Shown here: positions 12,874-24,107 of the stretch, piece after piece
How the letters are laid out: every line of letters starts with the position of its first letter
Numbering within the stretch: position 1 is the stretch's first letter
Assembly: GCF_003610255.1 (NCBI RefSeq)
Contig: NZ_RAPS01000001.1
Span: 5,793,001 to 5,857,000, forward strand
DNA from: Streptomyces sp. TLI_171
GTDB taxonomy: Bacteria; Actinomycetota; Actinomycetes; Streptomycetales; Streptomycetaceae
DNA length: 64,000 bases
Direction: 5' to 3'
Notes under the pieces: model-generated
Told to the model about the DNA's origin: nothing
Seen by the model: the letters and a program-made list of their open reading frames with translations, nothing else
Databases searched by the model: none
Program-made: the position numbers and the translations under genes

Positions 12874-13686
12874 GTGGCAGTGGCACGACGCCGTCTGGAC
12901 GCGGAGCTGGTGCGCCGCAAGCTGGCCAGGTCGCGGGAGCACGCGAGCGAGTTGATCGCGGCGGGCCGGGTGACGGTGGGCGGGACGGTCGCGACGAAGC
13001 CGGCGACGCAGGTGGAGACCGCGGCGGCCGTGGTGGTGGCGAAGGACGACGCGGATCCGGAGTACGTGTCGCGGGGCGGGCACAAGCTGGCGGGTGCGTT
13101 CGCGGCGTTCGGGCCGCAGGGCCTGGTGGTCGAGGGCCGGCTGGCGCTGGACGCGGGCGCCTCGACCGGCGGGTTCACGGACGTGCTGCTGCGCGCCGGC
13201 GCGGCCCGGGTGCTGGCGGTGGACGTCGGATACGGGCAGCTGGCCTGGTCGCTGCAGAGCGACGAGCGGGTGACGGTGATGGACCGCACCAACGTGCGGG
13301 AGCTGACGCCGGAGCTGATCGGCGGCGAGCTGGTGGACCTGGTGGTCGGCGACCTGTCGTTCATCTCGCTGGGCCTGGTGCTGCCGGCCCTGGCGGGGTG
13401 CGCGGCGCCGGACGCGGACCTGGTGCTGATGGTGAAGCCGCAGTTCGAGATCGGCAAGGAGCGGCTGGGCTCGGGCGGGGTGGTGCGGTCGCCGGAGCTG
13501 CGGGCCGAGACGATCCGTCAGGTCGCGGCGCAGGCCTGGCAGTCGGGGCTGGGGGTGCGGGCGGTGACGGCGTCGCCGCTGCCGGGTCCGTCGGGGAACG
13601 TGGAGTATTTCCTGTGGCTGCGCCGGGATGCGGAGCCGCTGGATCCGGCCGAGGCGGACCGGGCCGTGGCCGAGGGGCCCCAGTAG
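12874..13686 (+). CDS. tlyA: TlyA 16S/23S rRNA 2'-O-methyltransferase
   Basis: A 270-aa protein starting MAVARRRLDAELVRRKLARS. The N-terminal 60 residues are an S4 RNA-binding domain (RRKLARSREHASELIAAGRV). The rest is an FtsJ/RrmJ-like methyltransferase with the SAM-binding DAGASTGGFTD (from Asp93), GDLSFIS and MVKPQFEIG (Lys188). In mycobacteria TlyA methylates C1409 of 16S and C1920 of 23S rRNA, and its loss gives capreomycin resistance. The GTG start at 12874 has GGGAG 11 bases upstream; GTG 12856 is possible. It lies in a likely operon with the 51-aa gene and nadK. Confidence 0.93.
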   Translation: MAVARRRLDAELVRRKLARSREHASELIAAGRVTVGGTVATKPATQVETAAAVVVAKDDADPEYVSRGGHKLAGAFAAFGPQGLVVEGRLALDAGASTGGFTDVLLRAGAARVLAVDVGYGQLAWSLQSDERVTVMDRTNVRELTPELIGGELVDLVVGDLSFISLGLVLPALAGCAAPDADLVLMVKPQFEIGKERLGSGGVVRSPELRAETIRQVAAQAWQSGLGVRAVTASPLPGPSGNVEYFLWLRRDAEPLDPAEADRAVAEGPQ

Positions 13687-13777
13687 GGTACTTGGCAGGC
13701 GTCCGAGCGTTGCGCAGACTGGCAGGCCGCGGCCGGGCCAGGGTGGTCCGGCAGGCGTAGGGAGAGGGCAGCGGGCA

Positions 13778-14680
13778 ATGAGCGATCGACGTACGGTCTT
13801 CCTGATCGCGCACACCGGTCGGGAGGCGGCGCTGCGCAGCGTCGAGGGTCTGGTGGAAGGCCTGCTGGGGGCGGGGATCCGGATCCGGCTGCTGGAGGCG
13901 GAGGCGGTGGGCCTGGACCTGCCGGACGGGGTGGAGCTGGTGCCCGGCGGGCACGGTGCGGCGGACGGCTGCGAGCTGATCCTGGTCGCGGGCGGCGACG
14001 GCACGCTGTTGCGCGGTGCGGAGCTGGCCCGCGAGTCGGGCCTGCCGATGCTGGGCATCAACCTGGGCCGGGTGGGGTTCCTCGCGGAGGCGGAGCGCGA
14101 CGACCTGGCGACGGTGGTCGACCGGGTGGTGGACGGCGACTACGAGGTCGAGGAGCGGATGACCATCGACGTGCTGGTCCGCACCAACGGCGACGTGCTG
14201 CACGAGGACTGGGCGCTGAACGAGGCGTCGGTGGAGAAGGCGGCGCGGGAGCGGATGCTGGAGGTGGTCACCGAGGTGGACGGCCGCCCGGTGTCGAACT
14301 TCGGCTGCGACGGGGTGGTGCTGTCCACGCCGACCGGTTCGACGGCGTACGCGTTCTCCGGCGGCGGGCCGGTGGTGTGGCCGGAGGTGGAGGCGCTGCT
14401 GATGGTGCCGATCAGTGCGCACGCGCTGTTCGCCCGGCCGCTGGTGACCTCGCCGGACTCGGTGCTGGCGGTGGAGGTGCAGCCGAAGACCCCGCACGGG
14501 GTGCTGTGGTGCGACGGCCGCCGTTCGGTCGAACTCCCGGCCGGGGCGCGGGTGGAGGTGCGGCGCGGCAAGACGCCGGTGCGGCTCGCCCGGCTGCACC
14601 GGGCGCCGTTCACCGACCGCCTGGTGGCCAAGTTCGCGCTGCCGGTGGCGGGTTGGCGGGGGCGTTCGGACACCCCGTGA
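13778..14680 (+). CDS. nadK: NAD kinase
   Basis: A 300-aa ATP/polyphosphate-NAD kinase making NADP from NAD. The GGDGT motif (AGGDGTLLR, Asp74) and the second conserved loop GCDGVVLSTPTGSTAYAFSG are intact. ATG 13778 follows the GGGAGAGGG-rich leader. The order tlyA-nadK-recN is conserved in actinobacteria; here a MocR/YczE pair has been inserted between nadK and recN. The gene ends 23 bases before the convergent MocR stop. Confidence 0.96.
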   Translation: MSDRRTVFLIAHTGREAALRSVEGLVEGLLGAGIRIRLLEAEAVGLDLPDGVELVPGGHGAADGCELILVAGGDGTLLRGAELARESGLPMLGINLGRVGFLAEAERDDLATVVDRVVDGDYEVEERMTIDVLVRTNGDVLHEDWALNEASVEKAARERMLEVVTEVDGRPVSNFGCDGVVLSTPTGSTAYAFSGGGPVVWPEVEALLMVPISAHALFARPLVTSPDSVLAVEVQPKTPHGVLWCDGRRSVELPAGARVEVRRGKTPVRLARLHRAPFTDRLVAKFALPVAGWRGRSDTP

Positions 14681-14703
14681 TGCGCGGGTGAGTTGACGGG
14701 GCG

Positions 14704-16179
14704 TCAGAGGCTGGCGGGCTCCGGGTCGGCGGTGGAGAACCGTTCGGCGCGGGCGAGTTCGGCGGCCTCGGCGACCCGGTCGAGCGCGTCGTCGACCCGG
14801 GCGGCGGGCAGCGTGAGCGGCAGCCGCAGGTGCTCCTCGAAGGCGCCGTCGACGCCGAACCGGGCGCCGGAGGCGATCCGCACGCCGACGCGTTCCCCGG
14901 CGCGGGCGAGCGCGGTGGCGGGGGTGCCGGGGGTGGCCACCCACAGGGCGAGGCCGCCGGGCGGCAGGGTGAACCGCCAGGCGGGGAAGCGCCGGGCCAG
15001 GGCGTGGGCGAACTCCTCCGCGGTCGACCGCAGTTGCTCGTGCCGGGCGGCGCGGACGGCGGGCAGGTGGTCGGTGAGCAGCCGGGCCGCGACCAGCTGG
15101 TCGAGGACGGGCGTGCCGAGGTCGTACAGCGCCCGGTCGGCAGCCAACTTCCGTACCAGGGAGGGCTGGGCGCGCAGCCAGCCGATCCGCAGGCCGGGCC
15201 AGAGCAGCTTGCCGGCCGAGCCGACGGTGATCACCTGCGCGTCGCGGTCGAGCGCGGCCAGCGGGCGGGGGAGCGCGGAGTCGGCGACGCCCCAGCCGAG
15301 TTCGGCGCAGGTCTCGTCGGCGATCACGGTGGTGCCGGCGGCCCTGGCGTGGGCGAGCAGGGCGCGGCGCTGGTCCTCGTCGATCAGCGCGCCGGTGGGG
15401 TTCTGGAAGTCGGGGACGGTGGAGGCCAGCTTCGGTGCGGCGCCGCGGAGCACCCGCTGCCACTGGGCGAGGTCCCAGCGGGTCGGGCCGCCGGCCGGGT
15501 CGGCGAACGGGACGGGCACCAGGCGGGCGCCGAGCCGGTCGAGGGCGCGCAGCGTGTTGGCGTAGCTGGGGGCCTCGACGGCGACCCGGTCGCCGCGGGT
15601 CAGCAGCGCCTGGTGGGCGAGGTGCAGGGCGCTCATCGCGCCGGTGGTGATCAGCACCTGCTCGGGGCCGGTGGGCAGGCCGCGTTCGGTGAAGCGGCGG
15701 GCGACGGCCTCGCGGAGCGCCGGCAGTCCGGTCGGGTAGTTGCCGTGCCCGCCGGTGTACGCCGGCAGTTGGGCGACGGCGTGCGCGGCGGCCTCGGCGA
15801 GCTGCGGCGGGGCGGTGGGCGCGGCCAGCCCCAGGTCGAGGAGGGCGCCGTGCTGGTCGGGGGGGACGGGGTGCAGGGCGTCGGCGGGCGGGCGGGTGCC
15901 TTCGGGCAGTGCCGTCCACGAGCCGGCGCCGCGCCGGGAGTGCAGGAAGCCGTCGGTGCGCAGCGCCTCGTAGGCGGCGGCGACGGTGGTGCGGGAGAGC
16001 CGCAGTTCGGCGGCGAGTTCGCGTTCGGCGGGCAGCCGGGTGCCGACCGGGAGGCGGCCGTCGGCGACCAGCCGGGAGACCTGGGCGGCGAGGGCGCGGT
16101 AGGCGGGGCGGCGGCCGTCCGACGGGGGGAGCTGGCGGGCCAGGGCGTGCGGAGTCAGCGTGCTGTGCCACTCGGCCAT
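14704..16179 (-). CDS. MocR-type (GntR/aminotransferase) regulator
   Basis: A 491-aa protein. Residues about 20-85 are a GntR-type winged helix (YRALAAQVSRLVADGRLPVG, RELAAELRLSRTTVAAAYEALR). Residues about 110-485 are a type I aminotransferase fold with NPTGALIDEDQR, an Asp (VIADETCAELGW) and the PLP lysine in TVGSAGKLLWPGLRIGWL. MocR proteins use PLP as an effector sensor. ATG 16179 is chosen because the domain begins just after it; a longer frame reaches 16269. It is divergent from a YczE-type membrane protein, a pairing known in several bacteria where the regulator controls the membrane gene. Confidence 0.9.
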   Translation of the reverse strand: MAEWHSTLTPHALARQLPPSDGRRPAYRALAAQVSRLVADGRLPVGTRLPAERELAAELRLSRTTVAAAYEALRTDGFLHSRRGAGSWTALPEGTRPPADALHPVPPDQHGALLDLGLAAPTAPPQLAEAAAHAVAQLPAYTGGHGNYPTGLPALREAVARRFTERGLPTGPEQVLITTGAMSALHLAHQALLTRGDRVAVEAPSYANTLRALDRLGARLVPVPFADPAGGPTRWDLAQWQRVLRGAAPKLASTVPDFQNPTGALIDEDQRRALLAHARAAGTTVIADETCAELGWGVADSALPRPLAALDRDAQVITVGSAGKLLWPGLRIGWLRAQPSLVRKLAADRALYDLGTPVLDQLVAARLLTDHLPAVRAARHEQLRSTAEEFAHALARRFPAWRFTLPPGGLALWVATPGTPATALARAGERVGVRIASGARFGVDGAFEEHLRLPLTLPAARVDDALDRVAEAAELARAERFSTADPEPASL

Positions 16180-16185
16180 CGAAAT

Positions 16186-16232
16186 CAGTCCACTCGGATC
16201 GGATTGGCCCTGTCGGGTCGCCTTTTGGACTG
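16186..16232. promoter_or_regulatory. Inverted repeat in the MocR/YczE divergent promoter
   Basis: CAGTCCA (16186-16192) and TGGACTG (16226-16232) form a perfect 7-bp inverted repeat with 33 bases between. It lies in the only space available for both promoters, so it is a candidate MocR operator. MocR sites are often widely spaced repeats. The assignment is inference. Confidence 0.4.
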
Positions 16233-16291
16233 CCCATAGTGGCGTGCAGCGCCGATCGACGGCAAGCACAGCACGAGAAGAGGTCCACCTG

Positions 16292-16936
16292 ATGGCGGTG
16301 TCCCTGCCCCTGTCCGCACCCCGTACCGACCTGCCCCGCCGCCTCGCCCAACTCGCCGCCGGACTGGTGCTCTACGGCGTCTCGATGGGCCTGATGCTGC
16401 GCGCCTCGCTCGGCGGCAACCCGTGGGACGTCTTCCACCAGGGCCTGGCCCGGCACCTGGGCCTGAGCGTCGGCACCTGGGTGACCGTGGTCGGCGCGCT
16501 GGTGCTGCTGCTGTGGATCCCGCTGCGGCAGAAGCCCGGCGTCGGCACCGTCGGCAACGTGCTGGTCCTCGGCGTCGCGATGGACGCCACGCTGTCCCTG
16601 CTGGCCCCGCCGCACGCGCTGGCCGTCCGGGTCCCGCTGCTGGCCGCGGGCATCGTGCTGAACGGCCTGGCCTCGGGCCTGTACATCGGCGCCCGGCTGG
16701 GCCCCGGCCCCCGGGACGGCCTGATGACCGGCCTGCACCGCCGCACCGGCCGCTCCGTGCGGCTGATCCGCACCGGCATCGAGTTGACCGTGCTGGCCGT
16801 CGGCATCGCCCTCGGCGGCACCTTCGGCCTCGGAACGGTCGCATACGCCCTGGCCATCGGCCCGCTGGTGCAGTTCTTCCTGCCGCGCCTCACGGTGCCC
16901 GACTCCGCGGCCCCCGCGACCGCCACTCAGGTGTGA
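16292..16936 (+). CDS. YczE/YyaS/YitT family membrane protein
   Basis: A 214-aa protein with about five hydrophobic segments (LAAGLVLYGVSMGLML, TVVGALVLLLWIPL, a central LLAAGIVLNGLASGLYIG, and two near the C-terminus). The ASLGGNPWDVFHQGLA motif after TM1 and RLGPGPRDGLMTGL fit the YczE family. ATG 16292 has an AGAAGAGG-like site upstream. A transport role is assumed for the family but not shown. Divergence from a MocR gene suggests it is the regulated target. It ends 52 bases before recN. Confidence 0.85.
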   Translation: MAVSLPLSAPRTDLPRRLAQLAAGLVLYGVSMGLMLRASLGGNPWDVFHQGLARHLGLSVGTWVTVVGALVLLLWIPLRQKPGVGTVGNVLVLGVAMDATLSLLAPPHALAVRVPLLAAGIVLNGLASGLYIGARLGPGPRDGLMTGLHRRTGRSVRLIRTGIELTVLAVGIALGGTFGLGTVAYALAIGPLVQFFLPRLTVPDSAAPATATQV

Positions 16937-16988
16937 AACGGGGGGCGGTCGTCGCAAAGCGACGGTGGAACCTCGTAAGGTCGTCTCC

Positions 16989-18734
16989 GTGTTGGACGAG
17001 ATGCGGATACGGGATCTGGGCGTCATCGACGACGCCGTGGTCGAACTCGCCCCCGGCTTCACCGCCGTCACCGGCGAGACCGGCGCGGGCAAGACCATGG
17101 TGGTGACCAGCCTCGGGCTGCTGCTCGGCGGCCGGGCGGACCCGGCGCTGGTGCGCAACGGCTCCGAGCGGGCGGTCGTCGAGGGCAGGCTGGTCCTCGA
17201 CCCCGAGTCGCCGGTGCTGGCCCGCGCCGTCGAGGCGGGCGCCGAACTCGACGACGGCGAACTGCTGATCAGCCGCACCGTCTCCGCCGAGGGCCGCTCC
17301 CGCGCGCACGTCGGCGGCCGCTCGGTGCCCGTCGGCCTGCTCGCCGAACTCGGCGAGGACCTGATCGCCGTGCACGGCCAGACCGACCAGCAGCGCCTGC
17401 TGCGCCCCTCCCGTCAGCGCGGCGCCCTCGACCGGTACGCCGGCGAGGCCGTCGCCGAGCCGCTGGCCCGCTACCGCGAGGTCTACCGCAGCCTGCGCGA
17501 GGTCTCCGCGACGCTGGAGGAGCTCACCACCCGGGCCCGCGAACGCGCCCAGGAGGCGGACCTGCTGCGCTTCGGCCTGGAGGAGATCGCCGCCGCCGAA
17601 CCCGTCGCCGGGGAGGACGTCGAGCTCGCCGCCGAGGCCGAACGCCTCGGCCACGCCGACGCGCTGTCCTCCGCCGCGACGCTGGCGCACGCCGCGCTGG
17701 CCGGCGACCCCGCCGACCCGGAGGCCGTCGACGCGGGCACCCTGCTCGCCCAGTCCCGCCGCGCCGTCGACGCCGTGCGCCACCACGACGAGCGCCTGGC
17801 GGGCCTCGCCGACCGGCTCGGCGAGGTCGGCTACCTGCTCGCCGACGTGGCCGGCGACCTCGCCGGGTACGCCGACGACCTGGACGCCGACCCGGTGCGG
17901 CTGGCCGCCGTGGAGGACCGCCGCGCGGTCCTCGCCCACTTGGTGCGCAAGTACTCCGGCAGCGAGGGCACCCTCGCCGAGGTGATCGCCTGGGCCGAGG
18001 CCGGCTCGGTGCGCCTGCTCGAACTCGACGGCGACGACGAGCGGATCGACGAACTCGGCGCCCGCGAGACCGAACTGCGCGCCCAACTGGCCGACCTGGC
18101 CGCCGAGGTGTCGCAGGCCCGGCACGCCGCCGCCGACAAGTTCGCCGCCGCGGTCTCCACCGAACTCGCCGAACTCGCCATGCCGCACGCCCGGGTGACC
18201 TTCGCGATCAGCCAGGTCGACGACCTGTCCGGGATCGAGGTCGACGGCCGGACCGTCTCCTACGGCGCGCACGGCGTCGACGAGGTCGAGGTGCTGCTCG
18301 CCCCGCACCCCGGCGCGCAGCCCCGCCCGATCGCCAAGGGCGCCTCCGGCGGCGAGCTCTCCCGCGTCATGCTGGCCGTCGAGGTGGTGTTCGCCGGCGC
18401 CGACCCGGTGCCCACCTACCTGTTCGACGAGGTGGACGCCGGCGTCGGCGGCAAGGCCGCCGTCGAGATCGGCCGCCGGCTGGCCAAACTCGCCCGCAGC
18501 GCCCAGGTCGTGGTGGTCACCCACCTCCCGCAGGTCGCCGCGTTCGCCGACCGGCACCTGGTGGTGGAGAAGACCAACGACGGCACCGTCACCCGCAGCG
18601 GCGTCAAGACCCTCAGCGACGAGGAGCGGGTCCGCGAACTGTCCCGGATGCTCGCCGGGTTGGAGGACTCCGAGCTGGGCCGGGCGCACGCCGAGGAACT
18701 CCTGGAGTCGGCCCGCACCGCCCGCGCCCGCTGA
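16989..18734 (+). CDS. recN: DNA repair protein RecN
   Basis: A 581-aa SMC-like ATPase for double-strand break repair. Walker A is GETGAGKT (29-36), the ABC signature is GASGGELSR (from 451), and Walker B is TYLFDEVDAGVGG (Asp480-Glu481). Between them lie alpha-helical arms rich in Glu/Arg/Ala that form the coiled coil. GTG 16989 has AAGG 8 bases upstream; longer and shorter starts (16965, 17001) are possible. It is in its conserved place downstream of nadK. Confidence 0.96.
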   Translation: MLDEMRIRDLGVIDDAVVELAPGFTAVTGETGAGKTMVVTSLGLLLGGRADPALVRNGSERAVVEGRLVLDPESPVLARAVEAGAELDDGELLISRTVSAEGRSRAHVGGRSVPVGLLAELGEDLIAVHGQTDQQRLLRPSRQRGALDRYAGEAVAEPLARYREVYRSLREVSATLEELTTRARERAQEADLLRFGLEEIAAAEPVAGEDVELAAEAERLGHADALSSAATLAHAALAGDPADPEAVDAGTLLAQSRRAVDAVRHHDERLAGLADRLGEVGYLLADVAGDLAGYADDLDADPVRLAAVEDRRAVLAHLVRKYSGSEGTLAEVIAWAEAGSVRLLELDGDDERIDELGARETELRAQLADLAAEVSQARHAAADKFAAAVSTELAELAMPHARVTFAISQVDDLSGIEVDGRTVSYGAHGVDEVEVLLAPHPGAQPRPIAKGASGGELSRVMLAVEVVFAGADPVPTYLFDEVDAGVGGKAAVEIGRRLAKLARSAQVVVVTHLPQVAAFADRHLVVEKTNDGTVTRSGVKTLSDEERVRELSRMLAGLEDSELGRAHAEELLESARTARAR

Positions 18735-18778
18735 CCCGGCGGGGCCGACGCCGAGCACCACCGAGCAACACCGCTGCC

Positions 18779-18807
18779 GTCGCCCGGGCCCGATCGGCCC
18801 GGGGCGA
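18779..18807 (+). terminator. Possible terminator after recN
   Basis: GTCGCCCGGGCC and GGCCCGGGGCGAC form a stem of about 12 bp with one bulge around loop CGATC. There is no T-run. It lies 45 bases after the recN stop. Confidence 0.4.
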
Positions 18808-18902
18808 CGCGCCCGCCACCGCGGGCGACTGTCCAAGAGCCCGACCGACCTGGCATCGTGGCGACCGGACACCTGCTGACAACGAGTCGGAGCGAGACAG
18901 AC

Positions 18903-20062
18903 GTGGACCATTCCGCCGCCCGGGCCGCCGCGGCCCCCCAGCTGCACGTGGTGCTCGTCCTGGCCGCCGCGACCGGCGGGATCGGCGCGCACGTGCGGTC
19001 CCTGACGCAGGGCCTGGTCGCCCACGGGGTGTCGGTGACGGTCTGCGCGCCCGAGGGCACCGACCGCCTGTTCGGGTTCTCCGCGGCGGGCGCCCGCCTG
19101 CACACCGTCGACATCACCCCGACCTCCGGCGCCCGCAGCGACGCCGTCGCGATCGGCGAGCTGCGCCGCGCCTTCACCGGCACCGACGTGGTGCACGCGC
19201 ACGGCCTGCGGGCCGGCCTGCTTTCCGACCTGGCGCTGCGCACCGCCGGCCGCTTCCCCGGCATCCGCCCGGAGACGCCGCTGGTGGTCACCTCGCACCA
19301 CGCGCTGCTCACCACCGGCCTGGACCGCCGTCTGCAGCGCCTGATGGAGCGCCGGGTGGTGCGGGCCGCCGACCTGGTCCTCGGCGCGTCCTCCGACCTG
19401 GTCGCCCGGGCCCGCGAACTCGGCGCCACCGACGCCCGGCTCGGCCCGGTCGCCGCCCCGCCGATGCCGCCCCGCACCCTGGACCGCGCCGAGGCCCGGG
19501 CCGCACTGCCCGGCGGTGACGACGGCCGCCCGTGGTGCTGGCGATCGGCCGCCTCGTCCAGCAGAAGTGCTTCGCGCTGCTGCTGGACGCCGTCCCGTAC
19601 TTCACCCCGCCCGGAGCGGCCGCGCCCCGGGTGCTGCTGGCCGGCGACGGGCCCGAGCGCCAGGGCCTGCGCGAGCGGGTCGCGGCCGAACACCTGCCGG
19701 TCGAACTGCTCGGCTACCGCACCGACATCCCCGACCTGCTGGCCGCCGCCGACGCGGTGGTGCTCTCCTCCCGCTGGGAGGCCCGTTCGCTGGTCGCCCA
19801 GGAGGCGATGCGGGCCGGCGTGCCGGTGGTCGCCACCGCCGTCGGCGGGGTGCCCGAACTGGTCGGCGACGCCGCGGTGCTGGTCCCGTTCGCCGACCCG
19901 CGGGCGCTCGGGGGAGCGGTCCGCGAGCTGCTCGGCGACGAGCGGCGCCGCACCGAACTCGCCGCGGCGGGCCGCGCCCAGGCGGCCACCTGGCCGGACG
20001 AGGCCGCCACGGTCGCCCAGGTGCTCAGCATCTACGACGAACTGGTGCAGCGTCAGAACTGA
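18903..20062 (+). CDS. GT4 family glycosyltransferase, frameshifted at about 19532
   Basis: Two frames together make one GT-B glycosyltransferase of about 386 aa. The first (from GTG 18903, GGAG 10 bases upstream) holds the acceptor domain: VLVLAAATGGIGAHVRSLTQ, DVVHAHGLRAGLL, LVVTSHHALL. The second resumes as VLAIGRLVQQKCFALLLDAV and contains the donor domain with ELLGYRTDIPDLLAAADAVV and the EAMRAGVPVVATAVGGVPE signature. The break is at CCG|TGG: one G restored after 19532 joins GDDGRP to VVLAIGRL perfectly. Nothing else in the gene looks decayed, so a sequence error or a very recent mutation is likely. It is convergent with the GH15 gene at 7 bases. Confidence 0.8.
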
Positions 20063-20069
20063 GCGCCGC

Positions 20070-21995
20070 TCAGTTCGACAGGTTGAGCCCGCCCGCGGCG
20101 GTCAGCCGCAGCGCCGTGTCGATCAGCGGGACGTGGCTGAACGCCTGCGGGAAGTTGCCGACCTGGCGGCGGGCCCGCGGGTCCCACTCCTCGGCCAGCA
20201 GCCCCAGGTCGTTGCGGAGCGACAGCAGCCGCTCGAACAGCTCCCGGGCCTCGCCGACGCGCCCGATCATCGCCAGGTCGTCGGCCAGCCAGAACGAGCA
20301 GGCCAGGAACGCCCCCTCGTGCCCCGACAGCCCGTCGACGTTGTTGCCCTGCTCGTCGTGGGTCGGGTAGCGCAGCACGAACCCGTCCTCGGTGGCCAGT
20401 TCGCGCTGGATCGCCTCGATGGTGCCGATGACCCGCTTGTCGTCCGGCGGCAGGAACCCGACCTGCGGGATCAGCAGCAGCGAGGCGTCCAGCTCCTTGC
20501 CGCCGTAGTACTGGGTGAAGGTGTTGCGCTGCTCGTCGTAGCCGCGGGCGCACACGTCGGCGTGGATCTCGGCGCGCAGCTTCGTCCAGCGCTCGACCAG
20601 GCCGGGCGGCTGCTCCTCGGCCTGCGCCAGCAGCTTGAGGGTGCGGTCGACGGCGACCCAGGCCATCACCTTGGAGTGCACGAAGTGCCGGCGCGGCCCG
20701 CGGACCTCCCAGATGCCCTCGTCCGGGTTGCGCCAGTGGTCCTCCAGGTACTCGATCAGGCGCAGCTGCAGCTGGTGGGCGTGGTCGTGCCGGGACAACC
20801 CGGACATGGTGGCCAGGTGCAGGGCCTCGACGACCTCGCCGTACACGTCGAGCTGGAGCTGCCCGGCGGCGCCGTTGCCGACCCGGACCGGGCGGGAGCC
20901 CTCGTAGCCGGGCAGCCAGTCGAGTTCGGACTCGGTGAGCTCGCGCTCCCCGGCGATGCCGTACATGATCTGCAGGTTCTCCGGGTCGCCGGCCACCGCG
21001 CGCAGCAGCCACTCGCGCCAGGCCCGGGCCTCCTCGCGGTAGCCGGTGCGCAGCAGCGAGGACAGCGTGATCGCGGCGTCCCGGAGCCAGGTGTACCGGT
21101 AGTCCCAGTTGCGCATCCCGCCGAGGTCCTCGGGCAGCGAGGTGGTGGGGGCGGCGACGATGCCGCCGGTGGGGGCGTAGGTGAGCGCCTTCAGGGTGAT
21201 CAGCGAGCGGACCACGGCCTCCCGGTAGGGGCCCTGGTAGGTGCACTGGTCGACCCAGTCGCGCCAGAACCGCTCGGTGGAGGCCAGCGCGCCCTCGGCG
21301 TCCGGCGGCGCGGGCGCCGGCTCGTGGGAGGCCTTCCAGGTCAGGCCGAAGGCGATCCGCTCGCCCGCGGAGACGGTGAAGTCGGCGTACGTGGTCAGGT
21401 CGCGCCCGTAGGTCTCGGCCCGGCCGTCCAGCCACACCGAGTCGGGGCCGGCGACGGCGACGGTGCGCTGGCCGACCTCGGGGTGCTCGACCCGGTGCAC
21501 CCAGGGCACGATCCGGCCGTAGCTGAAGCGCATCCGCACCGCCGAACGCATCCGGACGGTGCCTTCCAGGCCCTCCACGATCCGGATCATCTGCGGCACG
21601 TCGGGCGTGCCGAGCAGGTGGCGGGGCGGCATGAAGTCGATCACCCGGACGGTGCCGTCCTGGGTGTCCCACTCCTGCTCCAGGATCAGCGAGTCGCCGC
21701 GGTAGCGGCGCCGGTCGCAGGGCACGGCGGGCGCGGCGGCGGTGACCGGCGGGACGCGCAGCTCGCCGGTGTCCAGCAGCGCCGAGCTGGGCTGCGGCGC
21801 GACCGGCCGGTCCTCGACCGGGACGGCCGGCCCGATCCGCCAGAAACCGTGCTCGTCGGTGCCGAGCAGCCCGGCGAACACCGCGGGCGAGTCGAACCTG
21901 GGCAGGCACAGCCAGTCGACCGCGCCGTCCCGGCTGACCAGGGCGGCGGTCTGCATGTCCCCGATGAGCGCGTAGTCCTCGATGCGACCGGCCAT
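20070..21995 (-). CDS. Glycoside hydrolase family 15 protein
   Basis: A 641-aa cytoplasmic protein without a signal peptide. It has the actinobacterial GH15 N-terminus (RIEDYALIGDMQTAALVSRD, AVDWLCLPRFDSPAVFAGLL), the alpha/alpha-toroid part with MRNWDYRYTWLRDAAITLSS and the C-terminal EEWDPRARRQVGNFPQAFSH. Family members are glucoamylases, glucodextranases and, in mycobacteria, trehalases; the substrate cannot be called. ATG 21995 has CGGAGAACA directly upstream. The 3' end almost touches the GT4 gene, suggesting a conserved alpha-glucan pair between recN and pyrG. Confidence 0.9.
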   Translation of the reverse strand: MAGRIEDYALIGDMQTAALVSRDGAVDWLCLPRFDSPAVFAGLLGTDEHGFWRIGPAVPVEDRPVAPQPSSALLDTGELRVPPVTAAAPAVPCDRRRYRGDSLILEQEWDTQDGTVRVIDFMPPRHLLGTPDVPQMIRIVEGLEGTVRMRSAVRMRFSYGRIVPWVHRVEHPEVGQRTVAVAGPDSVWLDGRAETYGRDLTTYADFTVSAGERIAFGLTWKASHEPAPAPPDAEGALASTERFWRDWVDQCTYQGPYREAVVRSLITLKALTYAPTGGIVAAPTTSLPEDLGGMRNWDYRYTWLRDAAITLSSLLRTGYREEARAWREWLLRAVAGDPENLQIMYGIAGERELTESELDWLPGYEGSRPVRVGNGAAGQLQLDVYGEVVEALHLATMSGLSRHDHAHQLQLRLIEYLEDHWRNPDEGIWEVRGPRRHFVHSKVMAWVAVDRTLKLLAQAEEQPPGLVERWTKLRAEIHADVCARGYDEQRNTFTQYYGGKELDASLLLIPQVGFLPPDDKRVIGTIEAIQRELATEDGFVLRYPTHDEQGNNVDGLSGHEGAFLACSFWLADDLAMIGRVGEARELFERLLSLRNDLGLLAEEWDPRARRQVGNFPQAFSHVPLIDTALRLTAAGGLNLSN

Positions 21996-22317
21996 TGTTC
22001 TCCGTTCCAGCGTGCCCCCGCGGCGGCGGAGCGCACGGGTCTGGCGAGGATGTCGACGTTTGAGCAGAATACGTTGATTCGGGTGGTTCGGCCGCCGCCA
22101 CGCGCCCCCGCGCCGCTCCTCCACCACCCCTGCACAGGCCGCCCGAGCAGCCCCGATGCGCCGTCCGGCCGATTCGTCCAGGAACCGTGTACCCGGACGC
22201 GGGCGAGCACTCGCCGGGGCACTGATACGCTGGTATCCCGTGGAACTGGTGGGAACGAGGGCCGGGAGCCCCTCCACCGGCGTCACCCTCCGACACGCGA
22301 CCCACGGGAGCCCCCTC
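21996..22317. promoter_or_regulatory. GH15/pyrG divergent intergenic region
   Basis: 322 bases without a gene. It must hold both promoters. A 5-bp inverted repeat GATAC-GCTG-GTATC lies at 22224-22237, about 80 bases before the pyrG start, and may be promoter or operator sequence. I do not see clear -35/-10 pairs. Confidence 0.35.
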
Positions 22318-23987
<1,670 letters not shown>

Positions 23988-24007
23988 CGGCCCGTCGGAC
24001 CGCCGTG

Positions 24008-24049
24008 AAGCCGCCCTCCCGGGAGCATTCGCTCCCGGGAGGGCGGCTT
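24008..24049 (+). terminator. Strong hairpin terminator after pyrG
   Basis: A perfect 19-bp stem (24008-24026 with 24031-24049) with loop ATTC, 20 bases after the pyrG stop. There is no long T-run, as is usual in streptomycetes. Confidence 0.8.
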
Positions 24050-24107
24050 CGTCGTGTCGGGGGAGGGTCGTCCGGTAGATTGTGTCTATCTGACGAGAAG
24101 GGGTGTG

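Noticed and set aside
13361..17278. A 1305-residue minus-strand open frame spanning tlyA to recN
   Set aside because: It is antisense to four well-supported genes and has low-complexity Arg/Pro/Ala sequence. It is a product of high GC.
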